From Unio delphinus (Eukaryota > Mollusca > Bivalvia > Unionida > Unionidae), in contig JAQISU010001235.1 in the NCBI GenBank assembly GCA_029339505.1, forward strand, positions 32,339,315-32,403,314: a DNA stretch of 64,000 bases. Reading direction: 5' to 3'. This document shows, one piece after another, positions 25,817-38,400 of the stretch (positions are counted from its first letter, which is position 1; every line of letters begins with the position of its first letter). The notes beneath the pieces are model-generated. The model worked only from the letters and a program-made list of their open reading frames with translations, was not told the origin of the DNA and searched no databases. A program made the position numbers and the translations under genes.

Positions 25817-26634
25817 TGTTACGTACCTAGGCTCGAATAAACAGTAACATAGAAAGAGTGAAAATAACAAGCTTGTAAAACCTAATAAACAATTCATTGA
25901 GTACAAATATTTTTTAGAGAAGAAAAATAAACTTCCGGTTTTAAGAATCAATTCCAAAATTAATCCAAAAATAATTCAAAATATTATCCACTAGAGAAAT
26001 TGCAAAAGTCCTGGTAATAAAAATGACCAAATAATTCTAAGTTCGAATTCCAGTGAAGTATCTAATATGAAAGACGATGTCTCTTGATGAAGTCAGTTCT
26101 TGTTAATGAAAATCTATGAGCACATATTCTTTTCCAGATAACTAACAAAATAATTCCTCTTGATCCAAACGAACTGACACAATTTCCAGTACACGGTAAT
26201 TAAAAATAACTAAAAAAATCCACACACAACTTAGTATTCTAAAAGCCTAAACTTCTACTGAATAGCTCATTCTTAAAACATAGTTTATACATCTGTTTTT
26301 ACGTAAACAGGAAAGGGGTCACGACTGCCTAGAATCTCTCAGAACAATTTTACGTTCAATAAATCACGTAACCAGCGCATGACCCAACTAAATTAGAAAG
26401 ATGTTTATACTTTACTCCATTTTGTCCTTGGAACCAACCAATCATTTTAAAAGCTTGTTTACAACTTTGAAACCAGGTCAGAAATGAGTTCAACACCTGG
26501 TGTTTATCTTGTAATGTACAGGTCACCCCCCCCCCCCTTTTCAATGAAAGAATCTTAAAATTTAAAATGCCAAATTTAAATCTAACAAACAAAAATAAAA
26601 ATAAATATAAATGACTTATCAAATATACGTAACA
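25817..26634 (-). repeat. 5' LTR of Gmr1-like copy 2
   Basis: It ends TGTTACGT on the plus strand at 25817 and ACGTAACA at 26634, matching the termini of the other LTRs. The body aligns in order with 5950-6801, with more changes. The E-box region is mutated. Confidence 0.88.
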
Positions 26635-29070
26635 ACTTAGGTTCAGTATGCACCATATCAAAGAACTGTAATGATACTAACCTTAATCACATAACAAAAG
26701 TAAAAAATGAGTCACTAGAATTATTTAAAGAAAAGGCTATCCATCCGAACATTTATTTGTTAATTTACTGTGGTTACCTTTTAATTATAGAGTAAAGTAT
26801 GTTAAAAATATTGTAACAATGAAATATTGTGGAACAATGTTATGAAAAGATCTCCTTATTCCAGCTTCCAATGAATAGTCTATTTTGAACTTGAATCTTC
26901 ATTTGCCTAATTTAAAAAAACCATCTTTTACATATTTTGCAGCAGTGTTGTAGAACATTCTAAATTATATTAAACAAGCATCAACACTATATTTTCAGAT
27001 TATGCAATTGTTGATATCTAACATGAATAACCCCACCCTCACTACTTTCCAATCTCTCAAACATACAGGTACATGTCATGTATTATTTGTGTATGTATAT
27101 TTTATGATTACAGGTGAATGTCTCAAACACAAAAGTAAGCAAGAGTTTATCTTACATGTATATTGTATTGACAGCTTCAATATTCGATTATTGAGTACTA
27201 CATGAAAGATTTGCTAATTCAGAACCAAATGTATTATCCTTGAATTTTTTTTTTATTACAAATAAATAATCTCCACAAACATATCCAATACATATTTGTT
27301 CTTTTACATTTTGAATGAGTCACCATAGTGATGAACATTATATGATGGGGAGGAGTAGGGAGTCAACATCTTGCTGCCATAACCATCAGTGCTGTGCATC
27401 TGTCGACAGAGGTGATGAAAATAAAATATTAAAGAATATCTCAGACTTAGCAGTCCATACTTACAGTGATACATGAGTCTAATTACTTTATTCATACTAT
27501 ATTTACTCTGAAGCCTCTTTCTTTATCAAAGTAAATCCAGGCACTCTACTGACAACCATTTCATTTGGATATAGAGTGATGTCAGCCAATAAATGCCAAG
27601 TCAGTTGAACTAAGGGTGTGGTTTCTTTAACAAAACAAATATGCCTAATCCCATACTGATAAATGCGATTAGATATTTTCACTTCATTCAAGAACCTTAA
27701 CTGCTTGTTCAACATATTCAGCTACCAAATGAAGTGACAGTCCACAATATCAACACTGTACAGTAGTTAATGGATAAATTCTAAATATTTATAAAATAAA
27801 ATGCATGATTCACAAAAATATGTGACAATTTCTTATTTTTTGCATGATAATGACAGCACAGATTTTAAAAAAAAGTACAAAGTTTTCAATTTTATTCAAG
27901 TTTTTACAGTCACACTTTATTTCAATGGCATTGTATGCTATAACCCGCTTGAAGTGTTGATGCATGATTAAGCACTAAACAAACAACAAAATTCTAATGC
28001 ATATAAATTATTTATTGGCAATTACTGTAAGAACATCTTTGGTTTTGCTAACAATGCTATGAAACATACTAAATTAACTCACAAAAATATGCAAGATGAC
28101 ACAAGATTGCAATTTTTTAAGCACATCCATGCATTGTTACACAATGTTATATTTTAAAAAATTGCACTCTTGATATCTTATATTTCAAAACATTTTGCAT
28201 GCAAGAAACATGTTTTTGTACATACAAGGACAAACTTTCCCTAAAAGTGTCCAACAGCTGTGAATAATTATGCTGGCATAGTAAAGTTAAAAAATGAGAA
28301 GAATCAATATCCATATTGAGTATTATAAAGTAAGTGTTGTAGCAAACAGCTATCTCATGTCAACCAAAACCCTATTCTACATCAAAAAGTTAGTGGTTTA
28401 TGTTATACTTAAAAAGCTGCCAAAAACATACTAGATACAAAAAATGAGGCAAAAGAATGATGCAAGGTTTTTAAAACATTAAAAAAAAATGTTACAAACA
28501 ATGAGATGAGACATATTTATTTTAAAAAATAAATTCCTTTGGAGGACAGAAACCTTATTCTGGGCTAATGATAACTAACTCAATTCCCATGGACTGCAAT
28601 GGTTATGTTTGATCGAATTACTATGCCTTTGTGAAAGACTGTCAAATCATGTTTACATCTTGTGAATACTAAATCAAAAAGAAAACTTTAAAAACAATGA
28701 AATGATATTCTATAAAATTACATCTCTGTGAGATCTCCCAATTTACATCCAGTAGTACCTGTGCAGTTTAAGCGGCAGAGGAAAATGAGTTTTGGTTCAA
28801 AATTACTATAATAAATTATTTTACATATATCAAAGCTTCTTCTGTAAAATAATGGTAATTTTTTTTCTGTTAATCATTTTCTGCAAACCCTCATTCCTTA
28901 AAAAAAAAAATTTAAAATACCAACACATGTAGACTGGTTTTTTAGGTCATAAAATAATTAAATAAATCAGTTAAGACATTTAAGAAATTATTTGGATTTC
29001 AATGTGTGTTACGACAGGTTTCCAAACTGAATGAAGAAATTATAGAATCAAATAATGCATATCGATAGAA

Positions 29071-29074
<4 letters not shown>
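26635..29074. other. AT-rich non-coding region
   Basis: No gene can be supported. A 70-codon minus-strand frame (27503-27715, containing RHICFVKETTPLVQLTWHLL) has a somewhat protein-like composition. It has no recognised family and no convincing splice sites. The region lies downstream of the dystrophin-like gene's stop and may include its 3' end. Confidence 0.35.

Positions 29075-29134
<60 letters not shown>
29075..29134. repeat. (TA)n microsatellite
   Basis: Alternating TA followed by a short CA run. Confidence 0.96.
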
Positions 29135-29145
<11 letters not shown>

Positions 29146-29337
29146 GCACATGCATAAAACAATAATTATACAACTGCCTTACTATTATTTAATAAAATAA
29201 AATGAACTCTGACACAATAGGCTACAGCAATGTCTAAATTTTAATGTCAATTCTGACAAATGAAGTAAATATATGAAATTTTAACAAACAGACCGTATAA
29301 AAAAATTGTCCTTGCATTAATTATTGGAAATATTCAC

Positions 29338-29572
29338 TCACATGGATTAAATGGGTCATTTCTCACTTGGATTAAATGGGTCATTTCTCACCTGGATTGA
29401 ATGGGTCATTTCTCACCTGGATTAAATGGGTCATTTCTCACTTGGATTAAATGGGTCATTTCTCATTTGGATTAAATGGGTCATTTCTCACTTGGATTAA
29501 ATGGGTCATTTCTCACTTGGATTAAATGGGTCATTTCTCACATGGATTAAATGGGTCATTTCTTACTTGGAG
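29338..29572. repeat. 25-bp minisatellite, about 9 copies
   Basis: The unit ggattaaatgggtcatttct plus 5 bp repeats exactly every 25 bp with few substitutions (cttgg/cctgg/catgg). Confidence 0.96.
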
Positions 29573-30600
29573 AATCTAAGGCTGATTCTGAGTACTGTCA
29601 TGTGACTTCTGATATTTATTATTATCCATGTTGGGAGTTACTTTCCAAGGAAAAACTCCAAAATATTGTACATTCTTAAACATGCTGATTAATAATGGTT
29701 ACTCCAATATCTATTCCAAAATGCTTTTTAAAAAAATAAAAATCTTGGCTAACCAATTAATTTGCCAAAAAAGGCTTGATTTATTACTGAAAATGATTAT
29801 ATGTAATTCAAAATAATAAAATAAATCAAATTCCGAGGGGCATTATCTAGACAGAATTACAGAAGAAAGTGTACTTTCAATCGTTTTGCACATTAATTGT
29901 GAAAAGTTAATACCGATTTGAAGTAAATCAATACATCATCTTCAAAATTGTATAGTTAGGTTATTATTATTCTTATTTATTGGCAATATTTTCAACAAGT
30001 GTAATTCAATTTCATCACAAAAGGAAATCAATCTTAACCCTAAATGAATGGAGTAAATTCGACAGGGAAATGTTCTGAATAAAGCTGACCAATTTTTAAA
30101 AAAAATCAAAACTTTTGATAATGTGATTTTCCAGATGACCAAATAATCTTTAAAAAAATGTGTGACTCCAAACAATGAATGCAGTACCTATGTGATGAAT
30201 ACAAAATACATTTGAAAAATCAAAAGCTTTTAAGAACATTTTACCCAAAGGCATCAAGACAGTTATGGAACACAGAGTTTAAATGAATGGTATTACAAGG
30301 TAAATAGTTTTTTATCATATAAACATAAATTATTGGCTTCCAATGTATATAATACCTTCATGCAATGTGATTAAAATTAATTAAAACGTACTCCACAATA
30401 ATTTTTGAAGACTTGCACACATATTTTAATCTACAAAAAATCAATGAAAATGAACAGTAAATAATAGTCATAACTAATTAATGGTGATATTTTCATTCAT
30501 GTATGTATATATATATATGTACATATGTATGACTAAGATGTTTCAGTATAGAATATTTCAAGGAATTTTGTATAAAATGTTAAAAAGACACTATCCTGAC
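29573..30600. other. AT-rich non-coding region
   Basis: Nothing recognised beyond short chance frames. Confidence 0.4.
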
Positions 30601-30731
30601 ATACATTACATTACATACATATGTACGTACATATACATACATACGTACATACATATATACATACATACGTACATACATATATACATACATACGTACATAC
30701 ATATATACATACGTACATACATATATATATA
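30601..30731. repeat. (ACAT)n-type microsatellite with GTAC variants
   Basis: Imperfect 16-24-bp higher-order pattern of acatacatacgtacatacat units. Confidence 0.9.
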
Positions 30732-31390
30732 CATGAAGATAAAAAAAATCTAAACCACATGATAAAGCACCTTGGTAAACTTTTCTCGATATAAATGCAA
30801 TGCCCTGATTTAAAAAAATGAGACATACATGATGACATTAATAAAATCATGTATGTCGTCATGAGAAAATACTAATTTAAAAACATAAAAACAAGAATTC
30901 CAAAATTGTGTCATTTTTAACAAGTGATTCTAAGGCATGTACATATAAATCCATTTGTACATAAAATACCCTAAATATATGCCATGAGGAAACTAATAAA
31001 AATCGGAGTGCCAGAAAATCTACAACAAGGTTGACTTTTCTTTGCAAGATATGACAAGAATAATGCAAAAGATGTGCAAGTTCTGATGTGTGAGACCAAA
31101 TCTACGATAAAGCTAATACAAAAATAAAAACCCATGTAAATGTGCAAATATCTGCAATTTTCTAAGAATATGGCACATTTCCAAAATACTGAAAGACATC
31201 TAGAATTAAATCACGAGTATTAGGATAACTTGAGTTGTTAGTGATGGGTGCATTGTAAAGGACCCCCACTCACTAAAACTTGCTCAGTAGGGTCTTAAAT
31301 AGATGAATTTGTGTTGTGAAACCAGAATTTGATGAATTGGCTATTAGAGAACATAACTCCTCTCTGCGTGTGTGTGTGTGTGTGTGTGTG
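30732..31390. other. Non-coding region with (GT)n at 31367-31390
   Basis: Apart from the short GT run that abuts the next SINE, nothing was recognised. Confidence 0.4.
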
Positions 31391-31640
31391 TAATTTGGAT
31401 TTTTAATGCAGCTTTAACAATTTTCAGACACATCACTATGATGTCTGCAGTGTAGCAGTTTAGAGCAATGCCTGACACCAGGTCAACCAGTAATAACACT
31501 AACCTCTTAATGCTGAGTGTCAAGTGAGGCAACTGCTAATACCATTTTGATAAAGTCTCTGGTATGATTTGGTCGGCACATGAACCTCTGACCTTCTGCA
31601 TCCAAGGACAACACTCTAACTACATGGGCCACCAGAGTTG
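31391..31640 (-). mobile_element. Old tRNA-derived SINE, family A
   Basis: Diverged copy: the tail (atgcagctttaacaatttt on plus) is at the left and the tRNA-like head (ggcccatgtagttagagtg) at the right. Part of the body is deleted relative to the 25218 copy. Similar strings (actcctctctg near 31355 and actcctctg near 31648) may be remnants of the target duplication. Confidence 0.7.
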
Positions 31641-31780
31641 TGATATTACTCCTCTGAATGTGGATTTGGAATGCAGTAAATCCAAAGTCAAGGTCATCAG
31701 TCTATATGTGCACAATAAATATTGTTAAAATCCAACATATCTTAGTAAATTTATGCTGCAAAAAAAACAAACAAATAAGG

Positions 31781-31889
31781 AGCAATCAGACGGCATAACT
31801 CTTGTAAATGATAAATGAAGGGCAATCAGATAACTCTTGTAAATGATAAATGAGAGGCACTCAGATGGCATAAAGTCTTGTAAATGATA
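31781..31889. repeat. Imperfect tandem repeat, three 35-40-bp units
   Basis: Units share caatcaga...cttgtaaatgataaatga. Similar decayed phrases (agtaaagctat..ctgaaaccaaag) recur at wider spacing to about 32400, suggesting an older tandem repeat. Confidence 0.65.
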
Positions 31890-32439
31890 AATGAGGGATC
31901 CTGGAAAGTCAAGGACTCATAAGTACAAATCAACATGCCATATTTGGTTCAAATAATGATTTTTAGTAAACCTTGATAAAGTAATGCTTCTGAAATCAAA
32001 TCAGGAGGAATAAATGTAAACGATACCACTGAATGCTGGAAACTGAAATAATTCATGGTCTCATCCTTTTAAATCCCAGACCAATTCCAAATTTCACTGA
32101 AAACCAAACAAGTCTCAGTAAAGTTATTCTGGAAACCAAAGTGAGGACAGGCAATTGAGAAGAAATTGGGCAAATATAATTCCCTGTAAATAATTTTGTG
32201 GGACATTGGAAATAAAATCCATTCATTGTCTCATTAATATGAAGCCATATGTCAAACATGGTTGACATTCAACAAACCTTAGTAAAGCTATATTGCTGAA
32301 ACCAAAGTCTTGAAGACAGGCTATTTGGGACCAATACTCCTGTAAATGATGTGTCAAATGCCGATTGATTTCAATGAACCCTGGAAAAGTTATACTGTGG
32401 AATCCAAAGAAAGAAGGATAGTCTTGTGTCTTGTGGGTT

Positions 32440-32648
32440 TTAACATAATTCTATAGCACATGATGAGGCCAGCATACTGGGTGGACCACGAATCCAGGAA
32501 GAGTCATCAACCAGTGGGAAGCTACTGGTATGCTCTTTCTCATACTCATGTTGGTCGAGACAAGGCTTGAACTCATGAGGGCAGAGATGAAATGTGTCAT
32601 GACATGTAAAGGCAAGTGCCTTAGATCACTCTGCCACCTGGGGCCCAC
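32440..32648 (-). mobile_element. tRNA-derived SINE, family B
   Basis: On the minus strand the head gggccccaggtggcagagtg (A-box-like) and gagttcaagcc (B-box-like) begin at about 32648. The body contains cccagtatgctggcc and ends near 32440. It shares its layout with the copies at 43054-43294 and 50565-50775. Confidence 0.65.
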
Positions 32649-33664
32649 ATCAGGAGGTCAGGGAATTGGCAGTATGACTCAAAATACTGATGTCAGGGAA
32701 TACTAGAAATCAAACTCATTCAAGGTACCATCAACACAGAGCTGCATGCAAATCGAGCTGAAGTCCAACAATCACTTGGAAAGTAAAGATGCAGAAATTA
32801 AAGTTAGAGAGACAAGCAGTCAGAGGCCATAATTCATAAGAATGATGATGGAGAAAACTTAAACACGTTCAAGGTCTAATGATTATAAAGCTGCATATCA
32901 ATTTCCTATTTTTTTTGGAAATAATGACAGATGAATGGATGAAGGAAGGCAGTATGGAGAAAATTAATGCAATTATGAGTACCATAGGGTTCCACTGACT
33001 TTGGGGCCTTTTAACGACTAGAAATGTGTGAATAGAAGGTGGATGCCTCATCAGTGTTGAAAAACTGACCCAAGCATAAAACTTGACAAGGATGTAATAA
33101 AGATGGAGATAAAGTAACACAGTAATCACCCTACCAATGATGCAGTGGTGCATATAAAAATATTGAGTTGGCTGTGGCTAATAGCCTCATCATTAAATTA
33201 AATATACTGGCCAATACATTTTACTAAACACATCTTGTTAAAAACATAAACTAAAGTAAATATGGCATAAATACATTCTAGAACTTTTTACCTCTGTTTA
33301 TGCTAGCCTCTGAAGAAGAAAACATAATATAATGGTTTCTTTAAATGTACAGTCCATTGAAGACAGTGAATATGATTCACATTTTATAAGTCAACATCCG
33401 TATTAATCGATACAAACCTAAGAGTGAACATGTCAAATGGCTTGCAGTCACTTCTCAAAAGGTAGTGTTATCCAACTGCTCAAATTGTCTTCAAGAATTT
33501 ATACACAATAATAACTAGGAAATTCTGAAATAAAAAATATTAATACATTCTACTTCAGAAACAAAAATGTGGAAGTGAAATATTACTTAGCAGGCTCTGT
33601 TGATTTCATTTAAACAGAAGCAACTGATGGAAAAAGCATAAAGCTATGTTTCTAAAAATATGAC
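32649..33664. other. Non-coding region
   Basis: Nothing recognised. Confidence 0.4.
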
Positions 33665-33668
33665 TTAA

Positions 33669-34800
33669 CCCTTTACAGGGCAGAGTGGCCAAAAACATCT
33701 TTACTACCGAACGGACAAAATGTCTGAAAGCGTCCGTGACAACTAAGGATTGTAAACACGCAATCTCGAGACTTTGTGAGACTTCCCATTGTTTACTTCT
33801 GGTTTTGCTGATAACTTGATATTGTGGGCACCATTTGCAATTGTTTTCTTTAAATTTGATCAGATTTTTTAAAAATAGTTTTCAGGGTTTTAATGCTTTG
33901 TTATTCAAAATGGATTTAGATGATTCTTCAAGTGAGAACGGAGATTTCGCTGGGTTCAATTTAAGTAACACTGAAGTGCACAAAGTTGACTATGAATCGG
34001 AGCTAGATATCAGTGATATCAGTGTAAGCAGTGTACACACTTCGGATCTCTCGGACTTTGAAGAAAGTGATTCGGATTCTGAAAATGTGGCTGAAGAAAG
34101 TAGGGCGAGGCCATCTTGCGACGCACTTGGTTGGAGCAACAAAACAATAGCATTGAAAATCGAAAGATTTACCGAATAAACTAGTGCCAACATGACAACT
34201 GATTATCATTCTCAGCTTGCCTTCTTTCATCAACTCTTCAAGGAACAAACTTTTCAAACGATTGCCGATCAAACAAATGAGTATGATAGACAAAAGATCG
34301 AACAGATAAATGATCGAGCATGGGTTCCAGCAAATGCAACCGAAATGCAGGCCTATTTTGGTCTGCTCATACTAATGGGGATTCACAGTCTTCCTCGTGT
34401 GGAAATGTACTGGTCAACGGATGAGAGGTGATGTGTGCCAAGTGAACTACTGTAAGGACACTTGTTTTCCCCAGCATCTTGGAGGCCAGTGAGCAGTTGA
34501 CAGAGTGTTTGTAAATAGTGTATAGATGACTGACAATCACAAACAATATGTTGTATTTTGTAAATATTTGTGTTCATGTGTGGATTACTGGTAACAATGG
34601 ATTATTCATTTCACATGTGAGTAAAATAATAAATCTGCATTCATTTTCCTTTATTTTGTTTTTTTATTTCACATTCACAAAAATCTGTTGACTAACACCT
34701 TAGATTTGATGTTTTACTAACATAACCCTAAATCTTACTGAAAACCTGAAAAATCCCATTCAGAGTTAAAAAAAGGAAAAACATGTGCTTTGTAAAGGGT
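33669..34800 (+). mobile_element. Internally deleted piggyBac element
   Basis: The ends CCCTTTACA (33669-33677) and TGTAAAGGG (34792-34800) are perfect inverted repeats. Each is flanked by TTAA (33665-33668 and 34801-34804), the obligatory piggyBac target. The 1,132-bp interior codes only for the N-terminal part of a piggyBac-type transposase and then continues as non-coding DNA. The element is therefore non-autonomous. Confidence 0.9.
33910..34431 (+). pseudogene. N-terminal fragment of piggyBac transposase
   Basis: From the ATG at 33910 a Ser/Asp/Glu-rich leader (SDFEESDSDSENVAEESRA) precedes the transposase domain start. A TAA at 34177-34179 interrupts it, but the same frame continues. 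It then reads FHQLFKEQTFQTIADQTNEY, W-P-A-N-A-T-E-M-Q-A and GLLILMGIHSLPRVEMYW, the typical first block of DDE_Tnp_1_7 (TN-Y, W.P....E..A..GLLI.MG...P....YW). A TGA follows at 34429-34431. The catalytic Asp triad and C-terminal Cys-rich finger are absent, lost with the internal deletion. Confidence 0.85.
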
Positions 34801-34804
34801 TAAT

Positions 34805-35290
34805 GCAAACCATCATGGTGTCCTTGTTAGTATATACCTGAGTAATCTGCCCTGTCAAAAATAACTCTGCATTTACTTGGAGAATGGGTTATGTTGGCAT
34901 CATGAGTAAGTACTACCCTCATTTCCACTGTTTTATGCCTTGTCACAAATTGCCATCTCAAAAACAGTCCACACTTGACAATCAATGACTAGTTATTTGT
35001 GTTTCTGTACAAATGTGACATCTTTGTAAACAGCATTATGATAATAAAGCTTCTTGCTTCAACAAGCAACCCTAGCATTGAAGTGGTTAAAAATGTGAAC
35101 AAATAGCAATATTTTTCTAATTTTAGTCAAATACAGCCAAAGATGTGAAATATATTTGAGTGTATGTGACTTTAACATTGCAGAATCTTAATTCTGATGC
35201 TACATGGGTCAAGAATGTGATACACAAGTCTAAATTAAATATGTTTCAAATGAAGGATCAAAAATGAGAGTGACATTTAACCCACAGATA
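34805..35290. other. Sequence directly downstream of the dystrophin-like stop codon
   Basis: Probably the beginning of that gene's 3' untranslated region on the minus strand. No polyadenylation site could be assigned. Confidence 0.35.
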
Positions 35291-35403
35291 TCAGTACATA
35301 CTGATGGCATGGTTGACAAATTGAGACATGGCTGCTCCAACTGATGATGCTGCCTGCAGCATTTCATCCTCTGTGCAAGAAATTCCACCAAATGTATTGG
35401 AAG
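35291..35403 (-). CDS. Dystrophin-like terminal exon f
   Basis: 113 bp of coding sequence to a TGA at 35291-35293. Acceptor gttttatttcag precedes 35403. It encodes EDEMLQAASSVGAAMSQFVN..., an amphipathic helix resembling the C-terminal helix of dystrobrevin-type proteins, ending ISMY. Confidence 0.8.
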
Positions 35404-38400
35404 CTGAAATAAAACAAAAAACCTTTAAAATAATATTGGTATCTTTTAAAATTATGAATTCCAGCACTAGATATCTGAATCAGGGCAGAAATATCCTCAT
35501 GCTTTTCTCATTACACCATGCTCCATTATAGATACAGCCAAGTGTCCCCAACCTTGCCCTGCTATAACCACATAGGTTGAATCAAAATTCCAAAACTTCT
35601 TTGCATATCTACAGACCAAGCATGTTCATATTTCAAGGATAAAAGTCATTACTTTAAACAGTGTATGAAGAGATCACCAATTTACCATACATTTATACAG
35701 TTTTATGCAACTGTGTCCACAAAAGTTTAAAACCATAATGCACATCTACAGTTAACTACAAATCATATCCCAGTATCATTTTATAAATAGTGTTGGCATA
35801 ATTGTGTGACATCAAGCATGCATGTATGAACAATTTGATGATCATGATCTAGCGAGTATAAGACATCACTGCATAAAATCTATTAAGCTCACTACTAACG
35901 AGTCAAATAATTCTTATCTAAAAATTGATGCAGATCAAACAGAACACAATTTTGGAAGAATTAAATTTTTAATCGGCAATTCAAAATGAAGCTTAGGCAT
36001 GTAGACCCAATTTGGAACAAATGTTTCATGAATACATTGCTAAATGTTCGAGTTATTCATTTCTAGAGTTTGAAGAAAAAAAATGATGGGATAGGGCCTA
36101 TTATTGTCCAATAGTGACCCCACAAATGTCTTACTGGGATATGACTTTCTAATGTTATGAGATACCATCACCTTACAACAGTCTGTTAAGCATGAGAGAC
36201 ACAGTGATTGCATGATGCTTTCTGTCACATTTGGTTGGATTCTGTTGAGCAGTATTTGAGTTGCTGCTGAAGGGTTTTCATATTTGATAGCAGGTCAACA
36301 CCACTCAAAAGAGGTGAAATTCCTTTATACCAGGGCATATTCTATAAAATTTAGTCAAGTTCTCAAGTAGTTTTTTTTAAAAACCTTTCATATTTTGTTA
36401 ATAGCTGTCACATCTGAAGACATCAAATTCAGTCCGATCCTTTATCAGGCTTTTATGCCAGAATCTGCGTATCAAATTTGATCAAATATTACAGAGAAAG
36501 GGTTTTGTTTATATAGCAACAGTGGCTATACTTGAACAATGGATTAGCATCATGCTTATACAACTTAAAAGCAGACCAGTCACATTTGTTAAAACATAAA
36601 ACTTAAAAGATCCCCATGCCAGGATGCTTTTTAGTAAATTTGGTCAAATTTTTTTTGAGTAGTTCTTAATATATTTCACTTCTTTTGCATTTTTATTAAC
36701 ATCAATCATATTTGAAGGTAGAATAAAAATCTTAAAGATCTTCATGCCAGGATGCTCTCGCAAAATTCGGCTGATATTAAATCAATGGTTTTTCTTTTAA
36801 GCTGAAAATAGCAAACATTGTCTGACAAAAGATGGATGATGCATGACAGATACAGAACCATTCCATGAGGTAACTGGCTGTTATAGCAAGGTGAGTTAAA
36901 ATAAAAAATCTTAATATTGTTGATAATCCTGATATTGCTGAAATTGTTGCTATTGCCACCAGTACAGTGATTCCTATATTTTGCTAACTGCAACTTTTAA
37001 AAAAACCAAACACGTATTTATAATGTGTGTAATGTTTCAAGTCATTTTGTAATCTTCCTGAAATATTTTATTTTCTACCTGTCAGGGATAAATCTGCTGG
37101 AAACATTTTATCCATTTTCTCAACCAGTTCTTGAAGAGCAGCTTCCTCTTCTGGGTAATACTGACTCTTGCTGAGGGACAGAAGACTGAAGTGGGAGGGG
37201 CTAACATCGAGGTTGTCAAGGCTGTTGTCATAGTAATCATCTTGGATGCTCGAAAGCTTCAAGATATCGTTGGATGGGCTGTTGTAGTAACTATCTTGGT
37301 TTCTGGGATGCTTTAATTTAATTCCTCTGGGTGAGCTGGAGAAAAGTGGAGATGACTCTTTAGGTGAATATGGGCTGAGGGAAGTATTAGATGAAGGGCT
37401 ATGATGACTGCCGAGGTCATTTGGCATCTGGCAGGGAATCTGAAGACAATTAGGTCTCCTTGCATTACAATGAATGGTTCCATGGCTCTTCTGAACAAAA
37501 GAAGAAAAAAAACATTCTGTTAATTTTTGTTACAAATTGGTTATATCATTAAAGAGTAGATCAACTTAGGACAAATTTAGCAATTTTAGAATTTGTTATT
37601 TGTAGTAAGCCGCTTAAAATACACAACTTTAATACAAATTAGAAACTTAAGGCAAAGCAATACCATTATTAAATGATCCTTACATAGTGTGCTGAGAATT
37701 TGCCTGTCTCTGCTTGCTGTATGTACAGATAATGCACAAGACTAAATTACATATTGAATTTGCATTTGGAAACTAACCTTTGTGAGCAGAACATTTCAAA
37801 CCAACAAAATGAGAATAAAGAAACAAATTCAAGCGAAAAAAAGCCAAAACACGGAATAAAAATGTCTGGAAAATAAATACTTTTTTGGATGAAAATCTCT
37901 GAAAGTACTTGTCTCTAGAATGAAAATCTCAGAAAGTACTTAGTGTCTCTAGAATGAAAATCTCAAAGTCCTTAGTGTCTCCAGGATGAAAATCTCTAAA
38001 GGTACTTAGTGTCCCTAGAATGAAAATCTGATAAAGTACTTAGTGTCCCTAGAAAGAAAATCTGAGTAAGTAATTTTTGTCTCTAGAATGAAAATCTCAG
38101 AAAGTACTTAGTGTCTCTAGAATGAAAATCTCAAAGTCCTTAGTGTCTCTAGGATGAAAATCTCTGAAGGTACTTAGTGTCCCTAGAATGAAAATCTGAG
38201 TAAGTACTTTTTGTCTCTAGAATGAAAATCTCGGAAAGTACTTAGTGTCTCCAGGATGAAAATCTCTGAAGGTACTTAGTGTCTCCAGGATGAAAATCTG
38301 AGAAAGTACTTAGTGTCTCTAGAATGAAAATCTCAGAAAGTACTAAGTGTCTCCAGGATGAAAATCTCTGAAGGTACTTAGTGTCCCTAGAATGAAAATC

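Noticed and set aside
27503..27715. 70-codon minus-strand frame with a protein-like segment
   Set aside because: No family was recognised, the neighbouring frames look equally plausible and no clear splice sites bound it.
34192..34431. Plus-strand frame as a host gene
   Set aside because: It matches the piggyBac transposase start and lies between TTAA-flanked inverted ends.
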